Positions 11,090 to 21,753 of a DNA stretch of 54,398 nt are shown one piece after another. Made by a program: the position numbers and the translations under genes. Where the stretch lies: the NCBI GenBank assembly GCA_024277065.1, contig JAJRVY010000102.1, forward strand, positions 1-54,398, in the 5' to 3' direction. Numbering within the stretch: position 1 is the stretch's first letter; each line of letters opens with the position of its first letter. The DNA is from Planctomycetota bacterium. Lineage in GTDB: Bacteria > Planctomycetota > JAJSAM01 > JAJVHW01. The notes under the pieces are model-generated. The model was given only the letters and a program-made list of their open reading frames with translations, ran no database searches and had not been told where the DNA came from.

Positions 11090-11237
11090 CGATGAACCCT
11101 CCTGAACTGCAAACGTTCTGGGTGCCGTCCCGCCACCTTCTGGCGGGCGACATCCTCCCAAGCACTCAATCCTAGCGCGCATGCGCACTGCGAACCGCGG
11201 TGTTTACGGCAAATTCGGCCCGGATCGTGCCTGACCG

Positions 11238-11951
11238 CTACCTGCTGCGGAGCTGCATGAGCAGGCGCAGGATGTAGAAGAACAGCAGCATCACGGAGGC
11301 GAAGAGTTCGACGGCCGCGCCGACGTACTGCCCGGTGCCGTAGGTGCGCAGGATCTTCGACGTGTCGTAGAGGATCGCGCCGCACGCGAACAGGATCATG
11401 GCGCCGCTGAACCAGATGCCGAGGTTCCAGCCGAAGATGACGCTGAAGATGACGCAGCCCATGGCGATGAGGCCGGCCACGGCGAGGATCGGACCGAGGA
11501 AGGAGAAGTCCTTCTTCGTGGGCATCACGAACGCGGTGAGGCCGCCGAAGGTGACGATCGTCAGCCCGGCGGCCTGCGGCAGGACGCCCGCGAACTCGGG
11601 GGCGGTCGCGGCGATCCAGAGGATCGGCGAGAAGAAGAACGCGTAGAGCCCCGCGTAGAGCACGAGCCCGAAGTACTGCACGGTGGTCGAGGCGGAGTGC
11701 GCCATGCGCGAGGCGAGCCAGCCCGCGATCATGAAGCCGCCGACGAAGAGGAACATCCCGAGCCGCCCGCCGCTGAACATCCCGAGCACCTGGGCGGCGA
11801 GCTGCGAGGTGACCATGAACCAGGCCATCGCGAGGAACAGGGAGACCGTGCCCGCGAGGTGCAGATACGTCTTGCGCAGGAATTCGAGCCGCGCATCCAG
11901 CGGCTCGTGCGCGACGGGGACCATCGTGCCGAATGCCTGCATCTGTCGCAT
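11238..11951 (-). CDS. Bax inhibitor-1 / YccA family membrane protein
   Basis: MRQMQAFGTMVPVAHEPLDARLEFLRKTYLHLAGTVSLFLAMAWF...; 7-TM BI-1 pattern with ILYDTSKILRTYGTGQYVGAAVELFASVMLLFFYILRLL. Confidence 0.92.
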   Translation of the reverse strand: MRQMQAFGTMVPVAHEPLDARLEFLRKTYLHLAGTVSLFLAMAWFMVTSQLAAQVLGMFSGGRLGMFLFVGGFMIAGWLASRMAHSASTTVQYFGLVLYAGLYAFFFSPILWIAATAPEFAGVLPQAAGLTIVTFGGLTAFVMPTKKDFSFLGPILAVAGLIAMGCVIFSVIFGWNLGIWFSGAMILFACGAILYDTSKILRTYGTGQYVGAAVELFASVMLLFFYILRLLMQLRSR

Positions 11952-12206
11952 TTTCGCCTCCTCGTCCGTCGCGCGGACCCATCGACGACGTCGCCGAACA
12001 GCGGAACGGTACCGGGCAACCGCCCGCACGACATAGTTCGACGAGGCCGGAGCACCGAATGGGAAACGCCGCTCGGAGCCTGCCCCGCGCCGTTCGTCCC
12101 GCGCCCTGGCAATCCGTCCCTTGCCGCCGGATGTGCGCGGCGCCCCCTCTATGCTCGGCACCGGGGCGCCACATCGACGCCCGCCCGTCCCCGTGAAGGA
12201 GTCGCT

Positions 12207-13020
12207 CATGTCCGCCCGCCCGCTCGTCCCCGCTCTCGCGCTCGCAGTCGCCGCCTCCGTCCTCGTGGCCGCCACGGCGCTGTCCGGCTGCTGCTCCGAC
12301 ACGACCACCGACGGCCCGGACCTCGGCGCCGAGCTCCGCGCCCTGCGCAAGTCGCTCGATGCCTCGCGCGATGCCACCGCGCGCCTCTCCACGGAGGTCC
12401 AGCGCCAGAATCGCCGACTCAACGACCTCTCGCGACGCGTCACCGAGAACGGCGAGCGGCGACGGATGGTGGGAACACCGTCCGCGCCCGCGGCGCCCGG
12501 CCACGAAGGCGAGGCGGCCGCGGCGGGCGTGGGGAGCGACGCGAGCGCGCCCACGAGCGAGATCGCGTCCGAGGTCGCGGCCGTGCTCGCCTCGGAGGAC
12601 GGCCGCAAGGTCGTGGCGGCCGCCGCGCGGGGCGCGATCGCCGAGCGCGCGTCGCGGGAGCGTGACGCCTTCGTAGCGTACTCGCTGTCCCGCTTCGCCG
12701 ACGAGGCGGGCCTCAGCGAGACCCAGAGCCGCGAGGTGCGCAAGGTGTGGGACGACGTCATGGCGGACGCGCGCAAGATGATGCGTGACGCGGCACCGAA
12801 GCCCGGGATGACACCGGAGGAGCGGGCGCAGAAGGTGCAGGAGATCAGCGCCGGCATGCGCGATCTCGGTACGCGCCGCCAGGAGGAGATGAGGTCGATC
12901 CTCGACGACACGCAGTGGGAACTCTACGAGAAGCGCCAGGAGGACATCGACGCCGGGCTCCACGGAGCCCCGCCGCGGGGTCGCACCGAGACCGGCTCCG
13001 GCGACGCGCCGCAGCGCTGA
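12207..13020 (+). CDS. Predicted lipoprotein with coiled-coil region
   Basis: MSARPLVPALALAVAASVLVAATALSGCCSD lipobox, then heptad-like LGAELRALRKSLDASRDATARLSTEVQRQNRRLNDL. Confidence 0.65.
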
Positions 13021-13078
13021 CGCGAGTCACGGGCGCATCCCGCTTGTGCCGCCGGCCCGGCGCCGCGAACCTCTGGTG

Positions 13079-14125
13079 ATGGAGCAGTCCGAAGCGCACG
13101 TGGAGAACGGGGGCGAGACCGCGCTGGCGGCGCTGCGTCCGCGCGTCTGGCTCTCGTCGCTCGGCGTGTGGGCTCTCGTGGCCGTTCTCGTGACGGCGAC
13201 CGTCGTCCACACGCACTCCCGAGCGGCGGACTTCGTCGCACTACTGAGCGCGGCGCTGCCCGCGTGGATCGCGTACGTGCTGCTGACGCCCCCCGTCATC
13301 GCCCTCGACGCCTGGCTCGCGAGCCACCCACGTCCGCAATGGGTGCGAGTCGGCGCGCTGATCCTCGGCGGCGCACTGTTCGTCACGCTGCTCCACCTGC
13401 TGTCGCGCGTCGTCGGCAGCAACGCGACGATGCCGTGGTCGTGGGTCGTGTACGCCGTGCTCGTCGTGCTGGCACGCAGCAGGCGGCGACGCCGGATGCT
13501 GCGCGCGCGCGAACTCCAGGCGGAGAGTCTGCGGCGCCAGCTCGCGGAGGCGCGCGTCGCGGCACTCCAGTCGCGGCTCCAGCCGCACTTCCTGTTCAAC
13601 ACGCTGCACGCCGTCTCCGCCACGCTCGAGGACGATCCCGGGAAGGCCCGGCGCATGCTCGTGCGGCTGAGTGACCTGCTGCGCTCGGTCCTGCGGCTCG
13701 ACGCGCCGGAGGTCTCGCTCGCGAGCGACATCGAGATCCTGCGCCCCTACGTCGAGCTGCAGTCGATCCGCTTCGGGGAGCGCTTGGACGTACGCATCGA
13801 CATCCCCGACGACCTGCGCTCGTACTCCGTACCGGCGTTGCTGCTCCAGCCACTCGTCGAGAACGCCGTGACGCACGGCATCGGTCCGCGGGCGGAGGGG
13901 GGCACGATCGTCGTGACGGCGCGCGAGGAGCACGGCGTGCTGGTCGCCTGCGTCAGCGACGACGGCGTGGGGCCGCCTGCGGACGGCGCGCGAGAGGGAA
14001 TCGGCCTCGGCAACCTGAGGGAACGCCTCGACACGCTCTACGGCCCGGCGGCGCGTCTCACGATCGCGCCCGCTGCGCCGCGCGGCACGCGCGTCGAGGT
14101 CCACATCCCGGAGCGCGCGCCATGA
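13079..14125 (+). CDS. LytS/YehU-type sensor histidine kinase
   Basis: TM segments, then LQPHFLFNTLHAVSATLEDDPGKARRMLVRLSDLLRS (His_kinase family) and HATPase motif LLLQPLVENAVTHGI...GIGLGNLRERLDTLYG. Confidence 0.93.
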   Translation: MEQSEAHVENGGETALAALRPRVWLSSLGVWALVAVLVTATVVHTHSRAADFVALLSAALPAWIAYVLLTPPVIALDAWLASHPRPQWVRVGALILGGALFVTLLHLLSRVVGSNATMPWSWVVYAVLVVLARSRRRRRMLRARELQAESLRRQLAEARVAALQSRLQPHFLFNTLHAVSATLEDDPGKARRMLVRLSDLLRSVLRLDAPEVSLASDIEILRPYVELQSIRFGERLDVRIDIPDDLRSYSVPALLLQPLVENAVTHGIGPRAEGGTIVVTAREEHGVLVACVSDDGVGPPADGAREGIGLGNLRERLDTLYGPAARLTIAPAAPRGTRVEVHIPERAP

Positions 14126-14877
14126 CGGCCATGGCGCGCGTGCTCCTCGTGGACGACGAGCGCCTGGCGCGCGACGAGGTCCGGCGACACCTCGGCCGGC
14201 ATGCCGGAATCGAGATCGTCGGCGAGGCCACGGACGGCGCGGCGGCGGTCGAGAGCATCGTGCTCCTGGCGCCCGACATCGTGTTCCTCGACATCGAGAT
14301 GCCGGAACTGGACGGCTTCGAGGTGCTCCAGGCGGTCCCGGACGACGAACGCCCGGTGGTGGTGTTCGTCACGGCCTACGACGAGTTCGCCCTGCGCGCG
14401 TTCGAGGCGCGCGCCGTGGACTACCTGCTGAAGCCATTCGACGAGGAGCGCTTCGACGCGGCCCTCGCCCGCGCTCTCGTCCACGTCCACGGCCGGGCCG
14501 CGGCGCTCGGCGAGCTCTTGACCGACGTCGCGCGCGCCGGCCACCGGCCGACGCGCATCGCGGCCCGCGCCGGGCGCCGTTTCCACCTTCTGGACGTCGC
14601 CGACATCGAGCGCCTCGAGGCGTCACGCAACTACGTCCTCGTGCACACCGCCGGCGGCGAGTACCTGACGCGCACGACGCTGACGTCGCTCGCGGAGCGG
14701 CTCGACCCGGGCGAGTTCCTGCGCATCCACCGCAGTCACGTCGTGCGCATCGAGTCCGTCGCAGCTCTCGATCGCGCGAGTTCCGGCGACCTCGATGTGC
14801 GCCTGCGCGACGGCACCACGCTGCCCGTCGCCCGCAGCAAGCGAAGCCAGGTGCTCGAACGGTTCCAGGCCCTCTGA
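14122..14877 (+). CDS. LytTR-family response regulator
   Basis: Receiver domain (RVLLVDDERLARDEVRRHL...IVFLDIEMPELDGFEVL...VDYLLKPFDEERF) plus LytTR DNA-binding domain (SRNYVLVHTAGGEYLTRTTLTSL...FLRIHRSHVV). ATGA-coupled to the kinase. Confidence 0.94.
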   Translation: MTAMARVLLVDDERLARDEVRRHLGRHAGIEIVGEATDGAAAVESIVLLAPDIVFLDIEMPELDGFEVLQAVPDDERPVVVFVTAYDEFALRAFEARAVDYLLKPFDEERFDAALARALVHVHGRAAALGELLTDVARAGHRPTRIAARAGRRFHLLDVADIERLEASRNYVLVHTAGGEYLTRTTLTSLAERLDPGEFLRIHRSHVVRIESVAALDRASSGDLDVRLRDGTTLPVARSKRSQVLERFQAL

Positions 14878-15019
14878 GGTCCGCGATCGGGAAGGGACGT
14901 GGCAGACCACGGGGACCGCGAGTCTGCTCGCATCTTCCGCCCCCCCCCCTCCGTGTGCGGCGCCCGGGCGTCGCAGCGAACGAGTACGCCCGCCATCCGT
15001 TAGCCCGGGAGGAGAGCCC

Positions 15020-16562
15020 GTGCGCCGCACTCTGACGATCTGTCTATTCGCGACCTGTCTCGTCGCCGCCGGTTCGGTGACCACCGCGCAGGTGCGCGCG
15101 GGCGGGTTCGAGCCGGTCGTCGTGCCCGACCGCAAGGGGCGTGACACGCTGTACGCATGGCTCAGTACGATCGGCTACCCCGACGGCGTCGGCACCGAGA
15201 CCGTCGTGCTGCGATCGCGGGCGAACGAACTGGCGTTCGTCGTGGGCGACAGCGACGAGAGCCTGGATCTGTTCTCCGTGGACGGCGCGGCTGTGACGAT
15301 CACGCGCGCCGACGCAGACGGTACACCCGAGCGCGCTGCGGGTGCAGCTCATCGCCGAACTCGGCGGCGCCGAGGACGACAGCGTCACCGACGTGCTGCG
15401 GGGCGAGTGCGCCGCGGACCGTCCGTTCGCCGTGCGGCAGATCGCCGCGCAGCGACTGCGTCCCCGCGACCCTCGGGCGGCCCGGCAGATCGTCCTGGAT
15501 CTCTGGCGCACGGACGCGGGGCCGATCGCCATCGACTATCCGGCCGCGCAGGCGGTGGTCGTGGAGCACCAGGATCGCGAGAGCGCGTGGAGTCGTCTGA
15601 TTCCGGATCTCGTCGCGACGGAGGCGTGGAGCGCAATCGCGATGGAACTGCCGCAGAAGACCCCGTGGACGCGCGTCCACGTGCTGCGACAGATCGCCAC
15701 CTCGGCACCTGCGCCACTCGCGGAGCGAGCCGTGGCGGAGATGCTGCTCGACGGCCTGCTCGACGGAAGCGAGCTGCCGGACGCCGTGGGCACGGGCGAC
15801 ATCGGGAACTGCCCGGACCCGCGCGTCTGCGACGTCATCGGCACAGCACTGGCCGGACGCGGCGACGCGGTCGCCACGCTCCGCTCGTTCCCCGCTCTCG
15901 CTGCGCGTGAAGACCGTGATATCGCCTTCGCTACGGCGCGCGCCGCCCTGCGCTCGGCGCTCGGGCAGGAGCCGCGCCCCACGCCCACCGCGTTCCGCGT
16001 CACGCCTCTCGCCGACGCCGACGTGGCGCCTCTCGCGCTTGCCTGCCGGACCGGCGATCTCGCTGCGCAGGATCGTGCAGAGGACGCGATCGCCGCCGCG
16101 GGCCTGCCCGCACTGCCGCCACTGCGGCGCGCGTTCGGGGCGCTCACGAGCGGCGTTCCGGGCCGGCGTGCGTTCGCGCGCGCACTGTCGCGGCTCGCCA
16201 CGACGGTGGGCCGCGTGATCGTGCGCCCGGACGTGGACGAACACGTCGCTGCGGCCGTCTTGCCTCTCGCTGACCGGCCACTGGACGTTCGCGCACTCGT
16301 CGCGTCGTTGCGGGCGCTGCTCGACGACGGCCGTGCTCTCACGCTCTTGGTGCATCGACCGGCGGACGGCACCGGCGTCACGATCGTGGTCGCGGCGCCC
16401 GCGACGTCCCAGCGCTACCGGCTGGAGATGAACGGTGCGCACGGCCGGTCATCCCACCGCAACTTGGATGAGGCTGCCTGGGACCGTGTGGAGGAGGAGC
16501 TGCGCGCAGCGGTCACGACGCCCCACGACACGGGCTGGGCGGTTCGCATTCGGCTGCGCTGA
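15020..16562 (+). pseudogene. Secreted HEAT-repeat-like protein interrupted by an apparent 1-nt frameshift near 15326
   Basis: GTG start after GGAGGAGAG. The N-terminal frame (MRRTLTICLFATCLVAAGSVTTAQ...AVTITRADADGTPE) continues in another frame as (PSA)LRVQLIAELGGAEDDSVTDVLRGEC... to 16562. Confidence 0.55.
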
Positions 16563-16629
16563 CGCCGGCTCGCGGAACCCTGTGCGCCTCCACTCACGGC
16601 GTTCCCCTGACGGCGCAGGCACGACCTTC

Positions 16630-19539
16630 TCAGACCATCTGGCGCGCCATCATGCGAGCGAACGGTCCCTCGCTCGCGGTGAGTTCCTCGAAGGTGCCCT
16701 GCTGCACGATGCAGCCCTCGTCGAGCACGTAGATGCGGCTCGCGCTGCGGACCGTGCTGAGGAGGTGCGCGATGACGATGCGCGTCACGCTGCGCCGCGC
16801 GAGGCTCTCGCCCACGACGCTCTGCGTGCGATTGTCGAGCGCGCTGGTGGCCTCGTCGAAGAGCAGGATGCAGGGGCGCACGACGAGCGCACGGGCGATC
16901 AACAGCCGCTGACGCTGCCCGCCGGAGAGGTTGCCGCCACCTTCGCTGACCACGGTGTGCAGGCCCATGGGCATCTGTGCGAGGTCGCTCTCGAGGCCCG
17001 CGTCGCGCGCCGCCTCCATGGCCTCGTCGAGAGACACGAGACTGCCGCACGCGATGTTGTCGTAGATGGACCCGGTGTTCAGCCGCCCCGACTGCAGGAC
17101 GACGCCGAGCTGCCTGCGCACGGCGGTGACGTCCAGGCCCGCGACGTCCTGGCCGTCGAACAGCACGGCGCCAGACTCCGGTGCTTCGAAGCCCAGGAGC
17201 AGCCGGAAGACCGTGGACTTGCCGCTGCCCGACGGGCCGACCAGGGCGATGAACTCGCCGGGCTCCGCCCGCAGGCTGATGTCGTCGAGGATCTTCGGTC
17301 CGTCGTCGCGGTAGCGGAAGACGATGCGCTCCAGCTCGACGCGGCCGGCCAGTCGTCCGGGGTCGGACTTCGAAGGGTCCACCTCCGGCTGCGCCTCGAG
17401 GATCGGGCGAATGCGCTTGCCGCGCGTCATCGTGTCCAGCATCCCGATGATCGTGTTGCTGAGCGACGTCGCGCCGCCGAGGAACGTCCCGAACGCCGCG
17501 TTGAACGCCAGGAACGTGCCGATGCTGAGCGGCTTCGCCGCGCCCTCGGCGAGCATCTGGCCGTAGCCGAACCAGAACAGCGAGATCGTGCCGAGCGTGG
17601 GCACGACGCCGTTGAAGATCACGACGTAGTCCTCGAGCCGCTGCGCGGCGAACATCACCCGGAGTTGTTCGGTGTAGCGCCGCACCCACGTCGTGTACGC
17701 GCGCTGTTCCGCGCCGGCGACGCGCAGTTTCGAGACGCCGCCCACGAGCTGGATGACGAGCCCGTAGAACGCCCCGCGCAGGTCCTCGAGGACGATGATC
17801 TTGCGCCGCACGGCCGCGCCGAACGACGCCGTGACGGCGAGGGCGACGGCCGTCACCACGACGGCGATGAGAGCGAGTTTCGCGCTGTAGTAGAGGAGCA
17901 GCCCCAGGTTGAGGAGTGCCAGGAAGCTCGTGAAGATGGTCCGCAGGGTCGCGCCGTTCAGCTCGCGGCCGACGTCGTTCGCGGCCAGCGCGCGGGACTG
18001 CAGGTCCCCCGATGAGTACTTCCTGAAGAACGACGGCTTGAGCGAGAGGAGGCGGTCCCAGACGGCCGCCTGGCTCGCGGCCTCGGTGCCCAGCCCGAGG
18101 CGCATGCTCACGACGCCCTCGGCGAGCGCGAAGACGGCCTGGCCGAAGGCCGCCGCGGCGAGCGCCAATCCCAGTTCCAGCAGCAGCCGGACGTTGGCCT
18201 CCGGGATGGCCTGATCCATCAGGAGCGCGGTGGCCTGCGGTGTGAGCATGCCCAGCAACGTGGCCGCCGTGCCGGTCATCAGGATGAACGCCAGATCACG
18301 TCCGCGGCCCGCCAGGGAGAAGCGCACGAGATCCCACAGAGTGAGCTTCCGTGCCGGGAGCGGGCGATACAGCATCACCGCCTCGGGATCGAGGGTCGCC
18401 GCCGTCGCTGCGTCCACCGGCGTCCGCTCGCGCGTCACCGGATCGAAGATCTCGTAGCGCTGGCGCCGCCCCTGGAGCAGTGCCAGCGGGCGCCGCTCTT
18501 CGTCCGCCGAGTACGCCACGAGAGGCCCGCAGTCCTGCCGCCACCACGCGCCCGAGAGCAGCACGCGACGGGTGCGCACGCGCGAGGCGCGGGCGATCGC
18601 GTCGAGCGGATCGGCCACGCGACCCATGTCCTCGGATCGCCCGGGGGGCTTGATCTCGACGCCCAGCGCGTCGCCGACGGCCGTGAGCACGGTGAGCAGC
18701 GACGTGTCGCAGGTGGCCGGGACGTCACGGGGATCCAGCACCGCTGCGAGATCCTCCAGCGCCGCGTCGGTCAGGTGTGCCTGGCGCCGACCACGCTCCT
18801 GCAATCGCCTGCGCTCGGCGTCGTCGGCGGCCAGCGCCTCACGCTGGAGATGCGCGAGCACGATGCGGTCGAGGTGCGAGAGTGCGGCGACGAGCTCCGC
18901 CGCGTCCGTGAGGGAGTTCGTGGCGCGCGCGCGCACGGTGGCCGCTCCCGCGGCGGTCACCCACATCGGTGAGCCGACGGGAAGCACGCCGTCACCGGCG
19001 GCGAGAGGCATCTCCGCGGCGCCCATGCAGTGCACCGTGCCCCGCTCGACGGCCATCCAGGCGACGCGGTCACTCGCGGGACGCAGGCACTGGCCGTCGT
19101 CCAGCGCAACCGCGCCGTCGTCCTCGACCTTCCGCGTGACGACGGGCGGCTCGAAGCCCGTGAGCAGTCGTCCGACGCGGTTCACCCACTGCTCGATGCG
19201 CGTCACGAACGGCGCCGGCAGAGTGCCACTGCGGCCGCGCGCCGTCGCGAGCGGCACGTCGCGCAGGCGCGCGGCCGCAGCGGCCACGGCGATGAGGCGC
19301 AACCGACGACCGGGCGCGCCCGGCACGGAGATCAGGGGCTCGCCCGCGCCGACGCGGAACAGGAAGCGCCGCGGCCCGACGGCGACGCCGCCGTCCGTCT
19401 CGGCGCAGAAGACCGCGACCGTGCCCGAGACGACGACGTGCATCGTGCCCGCACCATCCAGCAACAGGGGTTCGTTGCCGACCAGGGCGCGCTCGTCCTC
19501 GCCCGTGCCGGAGTCGCGCCGATCGGGGGCCGAGGTCAC
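16630..19539 (-). CDS. NHLM/NHLP bacteriocin system ABC transporter (permease/ATPase, no peptidase)
   Basis: ~970 aa from a GTG start overlapping the upstream gene's stop. Long N-terminal region, 6-TM ABC permease, ATPase with GPSGSGKST / LSGGQRQRLLIARALVVRPCILLFDEATSALD. Confidence 0.88.
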   Translation of the reverse strand: MTSAPDRRDSGTGEDERALVGNEPLLLDGAGTMHVVVSGTVAVFCAETDGGVAVGPRRFLFRVGAGEPLISVPGAPGRRLRLIAVAAAAARLRDVPLATARGRSGTLPAPFVTRIEQWVNRVGRLLTGFEPPVVTRKVEDDGAVALDDGQCLRPASDRVAWMAVERGTVHCMGAAEMPLAAGDGVLPVGSPMWVTAAGAATVRARATNSLTDAAELVAALSHLDRIVLAHLQREALAADDAERRRLQERGRRQAHLTDAALEDLAAVLDPRDVPATCDTSLLTVLTAVGDALGVEIKPPGRSEDMGRVADPLDAIARASRVRTRRVLLSGAWWRQDCGPLVAYSADEERRPLALLQGRRQRYEIFDPVTRERTPVDAATAATLDPEAVMLYRPLPARKLTLWDLVRFSLAGRGRDLAFILMTGTAATLLGMLTPQATALLMDQAIPEANVRLLLELGLALAAAAFGQAVFALAEGVVSMRLGLGTEAASQAAVWDRLLSLKPSFFRKYSSGDLQSRALAANDVGRELNGATLRTIFTSFLALLNLGLLLYYSAKLALIAVVVTAVALAVTASFGAAVRRKIIVLEDLRGAFYGLVIQLVGGVSKLRVAGAEQRAYTTWVRRYTEQLRVMFAAQRLEDYVVIFNGVVPTLGTISLFWFGYGQMLAEGAAKPLSIGTFLAFNAAFGTFLGGATSLSNTIIGMLDTMTRGKRIRPILEAQPEVDPSKSDPGRLAGRVELERIVFRYRDDGPKILDDISLRAEPGEFIALVGPSGSGKSTVFRLLLGFEAPESGAVLFDGQDVAGLDVTAVRRQLGVVLQSGRLNTGSIYDNIACGSLVSLDEAMEAARDAGLESDLAQMPMGLHTVVSEGGGNLSGGQRQRLLIARALVVRPCILLFDEATSALDNRTQSVVGESLARRSVTRIVIAHLLSTVRSASRIYVLDEGCIVQQGTFEELTASEGPFARMMARQMV

Positions 19540-21749
19540 GGCGCCTCCCCGGCGCCGTCGGCCGTGCGCAGCAGCGCGGCGTAGGTGCCGCCACGCCGCC
19601 ACAACTCATCGTGCGTGCCACGTTCGACGACCTTGCCGCGATCGAGCACGATGATCTCGTCGCAGTCGCGAATCGTGCTGAGGCGATGGGCGACGACGAT
19701 GCAGGAGCAGCCCCGCAGCCGCAGTCGATCGGAGATGTTGCGCTCGGTCTCCGCGTCGAGGGCGCTGGTCGCCTCGTCGAGGACCAGGATCGTCGGGTCA
19801 CCGACGAGCGCACGCGCGATCTCGAGCCGCTGGCGCTGTCCACCGCTGAGCGTGTTGCCGCCCTCGCCGAGTTCGCTGTCGAGGCCTCCCGGCAACGAGC
19901 GCACGACATCGTGGATGTCCGCGTCGCGACACGCACGGACGAGCGTCTCCTCGGGAACCGTCGCGTCCCACAGCGTCAGGTTGTCGCGCACGGATCCGCC
20001 GAAGAGCGAGATGTCCTGATCGACCAGCGCGAGCGAGTTGTGGACCAGATCGCGCGGCACGTCCTCGCGCCGCGTCCCGTCGAGCAGGATCTCGCCCGAC
20101 CACGGCGAGAAGAGGCCGCAGATGATCTTGGCGATCGTGGACTTGCCGGACCCGCTGCCACCCACGAGCGCCACGCGCTGGCCGGGTTTGAGCACGAAGC
20201 CGAAGTCCTCGATGAGAGGGGGATCGAGAGGGCTGTAGCCGAACGTGACACCACGGAGCTCGATGGCCCCGCGCAGGCGCACGCGATCGGTGAGCGCTGC
20301 GGGCGCGGCGGACTCCTGCGGCTCGCCCGGCGCGGACGGATCGACCGAGTGGGCCAGCACGTCGTCGAGACGGGCCATGTCGCCGTGCAGTTCCTGGATC
20401 GTGCTGCCGAGTCCCACGAGGCTGTTCACGGGTCCGAGGAAGCTGAACATGAGGCTCTGGAAGGCCACGAGCATGCCGATGGTCAGGGCGCCGTCGATCA
20501 CGCGGTATCCGCCGACGACCAGGATGAGCAGCGTGGCCAGCCCGGTGAGCAGTGACGGCACGACGCCCAGCGCCTGGTTGGCGGTCTCGATCTCCTGCCG
20601 TGCGTTGGACGCGTTCGCGTAGTAGCCGTTCAGCTTGGCGAAGAAGCCCGACTCCTGGCCCGACGACTTGATCGTCTCCATGCTCTGCAACCCGGCGATG
20701 GCGGCGCCACCGACCTTGCCGTACTCCTGCAACAGACGCATGTTCGCCTCGACACGCCGTGACGAGAGCACCTTGAGCAACAGCACGTTCAGCAGCGCGA
20801 AGGCGATGCCGATGAGCGTCAGCACACCGTCGTAGAGGAACATCATCGCGGCGTAGAAGACGAGCATCACGACGTCGATGACGGTCGATGCGAGCTGCCC
20901 GGAAAGTACGTCGGCGACCTTGTCGTTGAGCTCCGTCCGGGACGTGATCTCGCCCGCGTAGCGCTGGGAGTAGAACTCCGCGGGCAGCCGTAGCAGGTGC
21001 CAGAAGAACTTCGCCGACATGCGCACGGACAGCGCGAGCTTGAGGCGCCGCAGGTAGCGCAGTTGCAGGAAACGCAGCGAGCCCTGCATCAACACGGTGC
21101 CGCACATGGCCACGACCAGCGGCCGCAGCCACTCCGAGCGTCCCTCGGCGAGCACGTTGTCGAGGAACACCTGCATGAACGCCGGCACGGCGAGGCCGGG
21201 GATGACGAGCAGGAACCCCGCCAGCACGCAGTACCAAACGGCCGCGTGGTTGCCGTGAAGCCGCTCGCGCAGCGCGGGCAGCATGCGGGGCCGGCGGCCG
21301 CCCTTCTCGAAGTCCGGTCCGGGGGACATGACGAGCGTGACGCCCGTGAACCCCTCGTCGAACTCCTCGAGCGTCACGGTTCGGTGGCCCACCGCAGGGT
21401 CGTTGAGGAAGACCTTGTCCTTCCCGAAGCCCTCCACGACGACGAAGTGGTTGAAGTGCCAGAAGATGATGTACGGGAGTTCCACGTCGCGCAGCGACTC
21501 GACGCTCTTCGAGAAGCCCTTCGCGTTCAGCCCGTAGCGCCGCGCCGCCTTGACGACGTTGGACGCGCGGGAGCCGTCGCGCGAGACGCCGCACTCCCGG
21601 CGCAGTTCGGCCAGCGGCACGATGCGGCCGTGATGGCCGAGGATCATGCCGAGAGCCGCCGCGCCGCACTCGACGGCCTCCATCTGGATGACCGTCGGCG
21701 TGGACCGCCGCCGTGGCACCGCACGCGACCTGTCGGTCAGGAAGGGCAA
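19536..21749 (-). CDS. NHLP bacteriocin export ABC transporter with N-terminal C39 peptidase domain
   Basis: IQMEAVECGAAALGMILGHHGRIVPLAELRRECGVSRDGS (C39 Cys box), FWHFNHFVVVEGF and NDPAVG (His/Asp boxes), then permease and ATPase (GGSGSGKST, LSGGQRQRLEIARAL). Confidence 0.93.
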   Translation of the reverse strand: MPFLTDRSRAVPRRRSTPTVIQMEAVECGAAALGMILGHHGRIVPLAELRRECGVSRDGSRASNVVKAARRYGLNAKGFSKSVESLRDVELPYIIFWHFNHFVVVEGFGKDKVFLNDPAVGHRTVTLEEFDEGFTGVTLVMSPGPDFEKGGRRPRMLPALRERLHGNHAAVWYCVLAGFLLVIPGLAVPAFMQVFLDNVLAEGRSEWLRPLVVAMCGTVLMQGSLRFLQLRYLRRLKLALSVRMSAKFFWHLLRLPAEFYSQRYAGEITSRTELNDKVADVLSGQLASTVIDVVMLVFYAAMMFLYDGVLTLIGIAFALLNVLLLKVLSSRRVEANMRLLQEYGKVGGAAIAGLQSMETIKSSGQESGFFAKLNGYYANASNARQEIETANQALGVVPSLLTGLATLLILVVGGYRVIDGALTIGMLVAFQSLMFSFLGPVNSLVGLGSTIQELHGDMARLDDVLAHSVDPSAPGEPQESAAPAALTDRVRLRGAIELRGVTFGYSPLDPPLIEDFGFVLKPGQRVALVGGSGSGKSTIAKIICGLFSPWSGEILLDGTRREDVPRDLVHNSLALVDQDISLFGGSVRDNLTLWDATVPEETLVRACRDADIHDVVRSLPGGLDSELGEGGNTLSGGQRQRLEIARALVGDPTILVLDEATSALDAETERNISDRLRLRGCSCIVVAHRLSTIRDCDEIIVLDRGKVVERGTHDELWRRGGTYAALLRTADGAGEAP

Positions 21750-21753
21750 GCAG

